DNA from: Alphaproteobacteria bacterium UBA2964
Lineage (GTDB): Bacteria; Pseudomonadota; Alphaproteobacteria; MPNO01; UBA2964
Direction: 5' to 3'
Length of the DNA: 29,508 nucleotides
NCBI GenBank assembly: GCA_002348425.1
Contig: DEBE01000103.1
Location: forward strand, 1 to 29,508
Shown here piece after piece: positions 7,587 to 15,229 of this stretch. The notes beneath the pieces were generated by a model. It did no database searches, had not been told where the DNA came from, and worked only from the letters and a program-made list of their open reading frames with translations. Within the stretch, counting starts at the first letter, position 1; every line of letters begins with the position of its first letter. The translations under genes and the position numbers were made by a program.

Positions 7587-8576
7587 TTATAAATTAACCC
7601 GTTTCATACCATTTGGCGGATACCGGTCGCCATCAATCGATTTACCATGGAAAATTTTATCCAATCGAACCAAATTTTCACTTGTCAGTTTAACATCAGT
7701 AGCATCTAAATTTTCTGACAAATGCACTCGGCTTTTACAACCAGGAATAGGAAAAATATTTTCACCCTGCGCAAGCAACCAGGCCAAAGAAATTTGAGCA
7801 GCTGTTACGTCCATACTAGCGGCCAAATTTTCAAGCTGAGATACACATTCACGATTTTTTGTATAATTTTTTTCAAAAAATCTCGGAAACTTTCCTCGAA
7901 TATCATCTTCCGATTGCGCGCCCGGTGAGTTGACGGCCCCCGCAAGAAAACCATAACCCAGAGGCGCATAGGCCATGAGTGCCATACCAAGGTTGGTACA
8001 GGTGTCATGGTGCCCTTTTTCAACATCTCGTGTCCATAAGGAGTATTCGAATTGCAGTGAGACAAGTGGATGTACTTTTGATGCCCTGCGGATGGTGTCA
8101 GGCGCAGCCTCCGATAAACCCACAAAGCGTACCTTTCCCTCTTCCACTAGCCTTTTAATTGCTCCGACCGATTCTTCAATTGGAATGGAAGGGTCTACCC
8201 GCGATTGACACAAAGTATCGATGTACTCAACACCAAGATTTTTTAGACTTACCTCACATATTTCTCTTAATCTGGTGGGGGCGCCGCTACCCGCTGCAAT
8301 GCTGCGGTCATTTTCATCCCTAATTGTACCGGTCTTGGTATGAATAAAAACTTGGTCACGCCTTCCCTTTATTGCTTTTCCTATAATCTCATGATTGTGC
8401 CCAGCCCCGTAACGGGCAGAGGTATCAATCAGATTAACACCACGCTCCATTGCTGCGTGTATTGTTGCTATAGATTCTCTGTCATCAGCTACCCCGTAAG
8501 CTCCCGACATACTGAAACAGCCAAGGCCTATACGGGATAATTTTATTCCAGAGTTGCCAAAATTCCGATATTGCAT
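7587..8576 (-). CDS. Aldo/keto reductase with Ser in place of the catalytic His
   Basis: This 329-residue TIM-barrel oxidoreductase of the AKR superfamily resembles the YakC/AKR13 group. D51 and Y56 (IDTSARYGAGHN) and K81 (VFIHTKTG) of the catalytic tetrad are present. The tetrad His, normally in a QHRVDP-type motif, is replaced: residues 123-129 read CQSRVDP, with S125 encoded by TCG. NADPH-binding elements (FVGLSEA, FPIPGCKSRVHL) look intact. The enzyme would reduce a carbonyl or oxidise an alcohol in the cytoplasm, possibly with altered pH dependence or specificity. The start has AAGGTG 6 nt upstream and lies 14 bp after the OCD-family gene, so the two are probably co-transcribed. Confidence 0.88.
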   Translation of the reverse strand: MQYRNFGNSGIKLSRIGLGCFSMSGAYGVADDRESIATIHAAMERGVNLIDTSARYGAGHNHEIIGKAIKGRRDQVFIHTKTGTIRDENDRSIAAGSGAPTRLREICEVSLKNLGVEYIDTLCQSRVDPSIPIEESVGAIKRLVEEGKVRFVGLSEAAPDTIRRASKVHPLVSLQFEYSLWTRDVEKGHHDTCTNLGMALMAYAPLGYGFLAGAVNSPGAQSEDDIRGKFPRFFEKNYTKNRECVSQLENLAASMDVTAAQISLAWLLAQGENIFPIPGCKSRVHLSENLDATDVKLTSENLVRLDKIFHGKSIDGDRYPPNGMKRVNL

Positions 8577-8590
8577 TTCAACACCTTATT

Positions 8591-9649
8591 TCAGGGGTAG
8601 TCTTCTGCCGCAAGCCACTCTCTTGGCACTATTTTATTTGATTCTTCGCCCTTCATTTTATTGTATATCACCGAGCCGGCCGCAGCGAATTGCATACCTA
8701 AACCGGTGTTATTTTTGTAATACACTATATTATCTTCTGTTTGCTTTACTGTGGTTTTTCCGGTACACAGTTCGCCCAGTTCAATAACTCTTTCTCTTTG
8801 AACTTCACCGCTTTCGATAAGGTCGAGAAGTTCGGTTTGCCGATTAGATACAACACTATCCCAATCATTAATGATGATATCCGATGATCGAATAAAAGTT
8901 GTTTCGTCAACTTCGTGGCGCTTTAGGGTGACGTCAGAGTTTGCTACAGAAATAACCATCTGACCGGGTTTCAGCATGTTTCCGTCGAAGGTCGGTTTCG
9001 TGGAATTTGTCATTGAGCAAACAATATCAACGCCCGCAAGAACCTCCTCGGGACTCTTCACAGGTATAATTTCTACACCCGGCAACGAAACCTCATTTGG
9101 AAAGGCCTCACGGTTTCGCCGCGTTGGGCTATAGACCTTAACACGTTTAATGGACGGGCGGGCTGTGCAAATTGCTTCGCAATTCGCCCTAGCCTGACGA
9201 CCTGTCCCAAATAGACCCAGTTCACTTACATCCTCGCGCGCTACCTTGTCGACAGCGACGCCAGTGGTAGCTCCAACGCGAATACCACTCAATTGAGACT
9301 CATGCATAAATGCAACTGGTTCAGCATTGTTGAGATCATATAGAATTATCACCGTCCAATTTGCAGAATCAGGACTGCTGGTTGTCTTTCTTCCGGGTGC
9401 GCTATTTTTAGCTAGCATATTGGAGCCGGCACGAACGCACGCCATACCATAACTTGGAACCGCGCCTATATGAACATTAGCAAAATACTCTCTATCCGGG
9501 TCATTTGGGGCTTCCACTCTATACCTTAGGCGAGGCAAAGTTTTTGCCTTCCCTTTCGCGAAGTCACCGAAGCATACATCCATGGCTTCGATGCATTCAG
9601 CCATGGTTAAATGCGTTCTAACGTCGTCGTCACTAATTATTATAGCCAC
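8591..9649 (-). CDS. Ornithine cyclodeaminase / mu-crystallin family protein
   Basis: The protein has 352 residues with a GTG start at 9649, preceded by GGGAGAAAAGA. The substrate region includes YFANVHIGAVPSYG and GVRAG-like VRAGSNML. The Rossmann NAD(P) site is ELGLFGTGRQARANCEAI, and the C-terminal LGMQFAAAGSVIY helix is typical. Family members are ornithine cyclodeaminase, alanine dehydrogenase, ketimine reductase and L-lysine-derived imine reductases. They oxidise or reduce a C-N bond of an amino or imino acid. The activity cannot be narrowed further from the sequence. It is the first gene of a leftward operon with the aldo/keto reductase and probably the cupin. Confidence 0.88.
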   Translation of the reverse strand: MAIIISDDDVRTHLTMAECIEAMDVCFGDFAKGKAKTLPRLRYRVEAPNDPDREYFANVHIGAVPSYGMACVRAGSNMLAKNSAPGRKTTSSPDSANWTVIILYDLNNAEPVAFMHESQLSGIRVGATTGVAVDKVAREDVSELGLFGTGRQARANCEAICTARPSIKRVKVYSPTRRNREAFPNEVSLPGVEIIPVKSPEEVLAGVDIVCSMTNSTKPTFDGNMLKPGQMVISVANSDVTLKRHEVDETTFIRSSDIIINDWDSVVSNRQTELLDLIESGEVQRERVIELGELCTGKTTVKQTEDNIVYYKNNTGLGMQFAAAGSVIYNKMKGEESNKIVPREWLAAEDYP

Positions 9650-9722
9650 TCTTTTCTCCCTAGTTTAATTTCTGGTTTATAAATACAAATAGCTTAAATT
9701 AATCAAATTCTCCAACAGGATA

Positions 9723-10550
9723 ATGAACACGATGACGATCACCATAAAAAAACTTTCTAAAGCAGCCGGAGCCGAGGTGGTAGGCCTGAATTTAAAGTCA
9801 AACCTTACTCCTGACGTTAAAAATAAGCTGACAAAGGCATGGCATGATCACATGGTTTTATTAGTTCGGGGACAAAAAATTTCTAAAATAGAGCAAGAGA
9901 AATTTTGCCGGGTATTCGGTGAGATTGCAGGATTAAAGTCCAAAAACTCAAATGAAAAATTTTTATATGTCACCAATAAAGAAGACCCCAACAATACAAC
10001 TGCAGTCCAACTTGGGGAAATGATGTTTCACCATGATCAGGCCTACGCGGAAAACCCATGCAAAGCTTCGACCTTATATTCTATCGAGGTGCCGGATGTT
10101 GGCGGTAACACCTGTTTTTCCAATTGCTGTGCAGCTTATGATCAACTCACTGACTATTGGAAACAGAGGTTGGAAGGAAAAACTGCTCTAAACTACTTCA
10201 ATTATGATACCAACCCTAGCCTACGTCCGGATAAAATAGACCCCGAAGCACCCCAGTATTCGCACCCGATAATCCGAACGCACCCGGAGACTGGACGAAA
10301 ATCTATTTACGTAAGTCGCTTAATGACAATAAAAATTAATCAGGTAGACGAAAAAGAAAGTGATGAAATTCTTAATTATCTTTTCGATTTAACTGAGCAT
10401 TTTGAAAATGTTTATGAACATGTTTGGCAAGCAAATGATCTCGTACTCTGGGATAATCGCTGCACGGCTCACGCACGAAAATCGTACGATCCGGAGAAGC
10501 GGCGGCTCCTTAGGAGAATGACTATCACCGATGAAAACCCTGTCTCCTAG
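9723..10550 (+). CDS. TauD/TfdA-family Fe(II)/2-oxoglutarate dioxygenase
   Basis: This 275-residue enzyme has the 2-His-1-carboxylate iron site: H103 and D105 in MMFHHDQAY and H250 in DNRCTAHARKSYD. R261 or R264 downstream binds the 2-oxoglutarate carboxylate. The N-terminal GAEVVGLNL and HDHMVLLVRGQ segments match TauD/TfdA and alpha-ketoglutarate-dependent dioxygenases acting on sulfonates, aryloxy acids or amino-acid derivatives. The substrate is unknown. It should be cytoplasmic. Two starts are possible: ATG 9723, very close to AGGA, and ATG 9732 (MTITIKK), 11 nt after AGGA; the choice is open. It diverges from the OCD-family gene across 73 bp. Confidence 0.88.
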   Translation: MNTMTITIKKLSKAAGAEVVGLNLKSNLTPDVKNKLTKAWHDHMVLLVRGQKISKIEQEKFCRVFGEIAGLKSKNSNEKFLYVTNKEDPNNTTAVQLGEMMFHHDQAYAENPCKASTLYSIEVPDVGGNTCFSNCCAAYDQLTDYWKQRLEGKTALNYFNYDTNPSLRPDKIDPEAPQYSHPIIRTHPETGRKSIYVSRLMTIKINQVDEKESDEILNYLFDLTEHFENVYEHVWQANDLVLWDNRCTAHARKSYDPEKRRLLRRMTITDENPVS

Positions 10551-10616
10551 GTTCTTTCGATGGGATGAATTTGGAAACTATACAGATCTTTGGTCGACGA
10601 AACCATTTTGAGTTTA

Positions 10617-10642
10617 TTGGAATTCGTACCGGGAAGTTCCAA
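10617..10642. repeat. Inverted repeat in the gap before the CoxL-like gene
   Basis: TTGGAATTC and GAAGTTCCAA form a 9-bp stem with one bulged base and a 7-nt loop, within the 195-bp gap between the dioxygenase and CoxL-like genes. A related TTTGGAAACT lies at 10570-10579. There is no T-tract, so it may be an operator or an mRNA hairpin rather than a terminator. No small gene is evident in this gap. Confidence 0.4.
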
Positions 10643-10745
10643 ACTGAGAAGCCCTACAACAAACACAGAAAATAGCAACTTGTCGGTTAATTTATCGAAA
10701 GGTAGCCTGTAAAGTCATTACAAAGATGATAAATTAACAGATATC

Positions 10746-13109
10746 ATGTCTACAAATTTAATAGGGAAATCGATACGTCGTAACGAAGATCATCGACGTC
10801 TTACAGGTAAAGGTGAATTTAGCGACGACTTTAACCTTCCTAATCAGGCATACGCCCACTTTATTCGGTCCCCACATGCCTTCGCGGTAATTAAGTCAAT
10901 CAATGCTGATAGAGCGCTTAAACTAGATGGTGTGCTTGGGTTTTTTACCGGCGAGGATTGGTTGGCGGATGGACACGGCCCAATTCCCCATAGCCCGATC
11001 CCTTCCGGAGGGGACGGACTCGGCATGAATAAATTGAAGTGGTCTGAAGTTTTCCTGGGAATAAATTATCCTTTAGCAATAGAAAAACCTCGATTTGTCG
11101 GCGAACCCGTGGCCATGCTGATCGCCGAAACAGCAGAACTTGCCGCTGACGCGGCTGAACTGGTGGAAATCAAATACAAAGTGCTTCCATCAGTGACAGC
11201 TACAGAAGCTGCAACAAAAGATGATGCTCCCTTAGTTTGGGAAGAAAACCTTGAAAATATTTGTCTAGATACCACTTTTGGTGATTGTGAGAGCACCGAA
11301 ACTGCATTTTCCAATGCTTTCCACATCACGAGTATGAAATTTCGTATAACGCGAAATACCGGTGTACCTATGGAGCCAAGGGCCGGGCTGGGTAACTATG
11401 ATCCGCGCACTGGTCTTTTAACCCTTTTCGCCGGGGGAGGAGGTGCAGTAAGATATAAAAAGGAATTAATTAAAATCTTTAGTTTAGAGCCCGAGAAAAT
11501 CAGGGTCGTAACCAAGGATGTGGGCGGTAATTTTGGAACGAGAAACCGCCTTTTTCCTGAATACCCGCTTGTTATGTGGGCAGCAAAACGATTAGGGCGC
11601 CCGGTCAAGAATACTACAACCCGAACGGAGTGTTTTCTTACTGATTTTCAAGGTCGTGACTTGGTAACTTCTCTGTCCCTCGCATTGGATAAAGAAGGAA
11701 ACTTTCTTGCCATGAAAGCAGATAACCTATCCAACATTGGCGCCTATACACTCTCTTTCACTCCACTGTCAAAGGGGGCTGAAATTGTTACTGGAGGATA
11801 TGCGATACCAACTGCCTGTGTGCATGCACGAGGAGTTTTTAGTCATTCTGTCCCGACCAACCCATATCGTAGCGCCGGAAGGCCCGAGGTCATTTATGCT
11901 TTGGAGCGTTTAGTAGACACTGCCGCAAACGAGATGAATATTGACCGTGTGGAAATCAGGCGTCGTAACTTAGTCCGGAGTTGCTCAATGCCTTTTGCTA
12001 ACCCGCTCGGTATGAATTATGACAGCGGGGAATACCATTACTGCCTAGAAAGAGCCTTGACGCTCTCTGAATATGCCAGTTTCAATGATCGAAAGGAACA
12101 ATCTCAAACCAAAGGTTTAAACCGAGGGCTAGGCATCTGTTGCTATATCGAAAGCTCTTCTGGGGCTCCCCAGGAGCGAGCAGAGATTTCTTTTACAAAA
12201 AACAACGAAATTGAAGTGATTATTGGAACCCAAGATAGTGGTCAGGGACACGAAACAAGCTTCTGTCAAGTTGCAGCAGAATGGCTTGGTGTGCCTTTTG
12301 AAAAGGTAAAATTGCTCCAGGGGGATACTTCATTTGTGTCAGTTGGAGGTGGCTCACATTCCGGTCGTTCGATGAGGATGGCAGGCACTGTCATTGTAAT
12401 GGCTGCGGAAAAACTGATTGAAAAAGGCAAAAAAATTGCCTCATATATCTTGGAAACTGCTTTTACCGACATAGAGTTTAATAATGGAATCTTCCAGGTT
12501 GTAGGCACAGACCGCCGAATAGACTGGTTTGAATTAGCTAAGAAAATTCGAGAAACAACAAACTTACCTCACGAACTGAGTGACGGGCTAAAAGAAAACG
12601 CGGAAAATTATATGCGTGAACCCGCTTTTCCCTATGGTACTCATATTTGTGAGGTTGAAATTGATCCAGAAACGGGAGCAATTTCCTTGGATCGGTATAC
12701 TGCAGTTGACGATGTCGGGCGCGTTATAAACCCGACCATTGTCGCGGGTCAAATTCAGGGTGGTGTCGTACAAGGGGCCAGTGAAGCGCTTTTCGAGGAC
12801 TTCATTTTTGATCCAGAAAATGGACAGCCACTTGCAGCAACACTAATGGATTACGCTATACCGCTAGCATCTGATATGCCCTTCTTCAAAACCGAATGTC
12901 ATGAAGTTTTGACACTTAAGAACCCCCTTGGCATTCGTTCTGCGGGTGAAGCTGGAACAACACCGGCCCTGGGCACCATACTCAATGGTATCGTAGATGC
13001 TCTAAAATCTTATGGTATAAAGGATATCGAGATGCCAGCATCACCACACAACATTTGGAAAGCAATTCATAGCCATTATAAAATAAATAAACATCAAACA
13101 GGAAATTAA
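10746..13109 (+). CDS. CoxL-like molybdenum hydroxylase large subunit (xanthine dehydrogenase family), orphan
   Basis: This 787-residue Mo-cytosine-dinucleotide or MPT-binding subunit carries the N-terminal ald_xan_dh_C domain (KSIRRNEDHRRLTGKGEFSD) and GVPMEPRAGLGNYD. It also has TKDVGGNFGTRN and the catalytic Glu E735 in IRSAGEAGTTP. The loop that is AYxCSFR in true CO dehydrogenase reads PYRSAGR (373-379) here. It is therefore a form II/aldehyde-oxidase-like hydroxylase, not an aerobic CO dehydrogenase. Such enzymes hydroxylate N-heterocycles or aldehydes with water. The usual FAD (CoxM) and 2x[2Fe-2S] (CoxS) partner genes are absent on both sides within this window. A downstream alpha/beta hydrolase follows after 83 bp. 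Confidence 0.9.
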   Translation: MSTNLIGKSIRRNEDHRRLTGKGEFSDDFNLPNQAYAHFIRSPHAFAVIKSINADRALKLDGVLGFFTGEDWLADGHGPIPHSPIPSGGDGLGMNKLKWSEVFLGINYPLAIEKPRFVGEPVAMLIAETAELAADAAELVEIKYKVLPSVTATEAATKDDAPLVWEENLENICLDTTFGDCESTETAFSNAFHITSMKFRITRNTGVPMEPRAGLGNYDPRTGLLTLFAGGGGAVRYKKELIKIFSLEPEKIRVVTKDVGGNFGTRNRLFPEYPLVMWAAKRLGRPVKNTTTRTECFLTDFQGRDLVTSLSLALDKEGNFLAMKADNLSNIGAYTLSFTPLSKGAEIVTGGYAIPTACVHARGVFSHSVPTNPYRSAGRPEVIYALERLVDTAANEMNIDRVEIRRRNLVRSCSMPFANPLGMNYDSGEYHYCLERALTLSEYASFNDRKEQSQTKGLNRGLGICCYIESSSGAPQERAEISFTKNNEIEVIIGTQDSGQGHETSFCQVAAEWLGVPFEKVKLLQGDTSFVSVGGGSHSGRSMRMAGTVIVMAAEKLIEKGKKIASYILETAFTDIEFNNGIFQVVGTDRRIDWFELAKKIRETTNLPHELSDGLKENAENYMREPAFPYGTHICEVEIDPETGAISLDRYTAVDDVGRVINPTIVAGQIQGGVVQGASEALFEDFIFDPENGQPLAATLMDYAIPLASDMPFFKTECHEVLTLKNPLGIRSAGEAGTTPALGTILNGIVDALKSYGIKDIEMPASPHNIWKAIHSHYKINKHQTGN

Positions 13110-13192
13110 AATAATCTCACAGCATTAGATTAAAACTCATCTTTATGTTAGAGGTATAAACAATTAATCGAAAAGAGAGGTCGCACGAGGAT

Positions 13193-13966
13193 ATGGGCGC
13201 AAATTCACAATTATTAAAACTTCCGGTCGGAGAATGTACTGTGACGCGCAAAGGCGCTGGCCAACAACTGTTGCTTCTTCATGGCGGCGGGGGTTCGATC
13301 GCCGACCACCCAGTCGTTGATCAGTTAGCTGAAACATTTGACGTAATAGCGCCTACTCACCCAGGTTTTAATGGGACTAAAGTCCCAGAACATTTTGATG
13401 GTATGCCCGAATTGACACATTTTTACCTTGATGTGCTGGATGAATTGAAAATCGAAAATGCCGTATTGATGGGTATTTCAATGGGGGGCTGGCTAGCAGC
13501 AGAACTCGCATCAATAAATAGCAAACCATTTTCAAAATTAATTATGGTCGATGCGGTCGGTGTAAAAATTGGAGGACCAACGGATCGCGATATTGTTGAT
13601 GTGTTTGGCATCCCGCCAGATCAAGCAACAAAGTTAATGTATCATGACCCGAAAAACGCTCGGGATATGAGTAACCTTTCAGACAAAGAGGTACAGGATG
13701 TGGCGGCCAATCGAATAGCACTCGGTCTTTACACTTGGGAACCCTATATGCATAACCCGAAATTACCCCAACGTTTACACCGCATCAAATTGCCAACTCT
13801 TTTTCTGTGGGGAGAAAGTGACGGCCTCGTTACTCCTGCTTATGGAAAATCTTATGCTGATTTAATCCCTGGGGCCAAGTTTGTTCTAATCCCGGAGGCG
13901 GGACACTCACCTTATGCTGAACAAACCGAACGGTTTGTCCGCGAAGTTTTAGCTTTTACAAATTAA
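13193..13966 (+). CDS. Alpha/beta hydrolase
   Basis: The protein has 257 residues with a complete catalytic triad: S96 in MGISMGGW, D210 in WGESDGLV and H238 in PEAGHSPY. The oxyanion loop HGGGG is at 30-34. Its size and motifs resemble meta-cleavage-product hydrolases and carboxylesterases; the substrate is not determinable. There is no leader, so it should be cytoplasmic. The ATG at 13193 follows GAGAGGTCGCACGAGGAT, which offers two possible Shine-Dalgarno positions. The next gene starts 12 bp after its stop, so it is very likely co-transcribed with the flavin oxidoreductase. Confidence 0.88.
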   Translation: MGANSQLLKLPVGECTVTRKGAGQQLLLLHGGGGSIADHPVVDQLAETFDVIAPTHPGFNGTKVPEHFDGMPELTHFYLDVLDELKIENAVLMGISMGGWLAAELASINSKPFSKLIMVDAVGVKIGGPTDRDIVDVFGIPPDQATKLMYHDPKNARDMSNLSDKEVQDVAANRIALGLYTWEPYMHNPKLPQRLHRIKLPTLFLWGESDGLVTPAYGKSYADLIPGAKFVLIPEAGHSPYAEQTERFVREVLAFTN

Positions 13967-13977
13967 CGGATAAAAAA

Positions 13978-15210
13978 ATGAGAACTTATTGGTTTACAGA
14001 GGACGCATACCCTGACCTTCCCCCTCAAGACGACTATGAATCTATACGCGTTAATTTACCAAATTCCAACTTTGACCCGCAAAGAGGTCATGAGCTCTAT
14101 AACTGGTATCTTGATTTATGGTGTATGGCCGAAAGTTACGGCCTCGATATAATGAATAATGAACACCATCAGACAGCAACTTGCATGGTTCCTGCCGCTC
14201 CCTTGATGCTGGCCATTCTGGCTCGCGAGACAAAATCAGCACGATTATTGATTTTAGGTAACCCGATTGCAAATCGTCGCAACCCTATTCGGGTCGCTGA
14301 GGAAATGGCTTTGATTGATGTAATTTCAAAAGGAAGGTTGGAATGCGGTTTTGTGCGGGGCGTGCCTTATGAAGCAGCACCGGCAAACCGGACCCCCCTC
14401 CGCGGGAGCCAAAGGCTTTGGGAAGCCCATGATATGATCATGAAGGCTTGGACCACTCACGATGGCCCTTTCAATTATGAGGGTCGTTGGTTTCAAGGAA
14501 GACAAATCAATATTTGGCCAAGACCATACCAACAACCAGCACCACCTGTCTGGGTGACCATGGGCGGGCGGAACAGCACTACACCCGTTGCAAAGCATAA
14601 GCATGTCGGTGCCGTTTTTCTTGCAGGCTATCCACGAATTCGTGAAATTTTCGACGGATATCGAGAAGATTATTTGCAAATGCATGGAGAACATGCTCCT
14701 TTCGATCGTTTAGGTTATTTGGCCCTGATTTATGTTGGTGAAAATGAAAAAAAGGCACGGGAAGGTGCTGAAAAACTCTTGTGGTATATGAGCGCCAACA
14801 AGGTTCCGGGATACTGGTCAAATCCTCCAGGCTACCATCCACCTCAGGTAGCGGCGCAAATTATGAAAGGCGCTAGAGGGGGTGCGGGAATACCGCTAAC
14901 GGCAACACTTGATGACCAAATGGCGAGAGGAAATGTTTTTGCTGGAACCCCGGATCAAGTCTACGAACAAGCTAAAAATTTCTGGGAATATTCGGGTGGT
15001 TTTGGCAACATGCTGATGATGGGCCAGGCAGGATTTCTAACTCATGAGGAAACTGAAACATCGATGAGGCTTTATGCTGAAGAAGTATTTCCACGACTGA
15101 AAGAGTTAGAGGCCTCTACCACTCCCGCTGAGGCCTGGGAAAAATCTAAGGCAATGAAGCAACGCGATAATATACCTTTGGATGGTTTTGCACTGGAATT
15201 CGTTCGATAA
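13978..15210 (+). CDS. LLM-class (bacterial luciferase-like) flavin-dependent oxidoreductase
   Basis: This 410-residue TIM-barrel flavoprotein shows LPNSNFDPQRGHELYNWYLD, MNNEHHQTATCMVPAAP and the typical NRRNPIRVAEEMALIDVISK and GRLECGFVRGVPYE stretches of alkanal-monooxygenase-like proteins. Members are FMN- or F420-dependent monooxygenases that insert oxygen into ketones, sulfonates, nitrilotriacetate-type amines or long alkanes. It would need a flavin reductase, which is not in the window. The C-terminal extension (about residues 370-410) is of normal length. It sits 12 bp behind the alpha/beta hydrolase, suggesting a Baeyer-Villiger-like oxidation followed by ester hydrolysis. That pairing is an inference from position only. 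Confidence 0.9.
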   Translation: MRTYWFTEDAYPDLPPQDDYESIRVNLPNSNFDPQRGHELYNWYLDLWCMAESYGLDIMNNEHHQTATCMVPAAPLMLAILARETKSARLLILGNPIANRRNPIRVAEEMALIDVISKGRLECGFVRGVPYEAAPANRTPLRGSQRLWEAHDMIMKAWTTHDGPFNYEGRWFQGRQINIWPRPYQQPAPPVWVTMGGRNSTTPVAKHKHVGAVFLAGYPRIREIFDGYREDYLQMHGEHAPFDRLGYLALIYVGENEKKAREGAEKLLWYMSANKVPGYWSNPPGYHPPQVAAQIMKGARGGAGIPLTATLDDQMARGNVFAGTPDQVYEQAKNFWEYSGGFGNMLMMGQAGFLTHEETETSMRLYAEEVFPRLKELEASTTPAEAWEKSKAMKQRDNIPLDGFALEFVR

Positions 15211-15229
15211 TTTTATTTAGTAAAGATTT

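Noticed and set aside
10746..13109. Aerobic CO dehydrogenase (CoxL form I)
   Set aside because: The active-site loop is PYRSAGR rather than AYxCSFR, and no CoxM or CoxS gene is adjacent.
13112..13132. TAATCT/AGATTA 6-bp hairpin after the CoxL-like gene as a terminator
   Set aside because: Short AT-rich stem with no T-tract; expected by chance.
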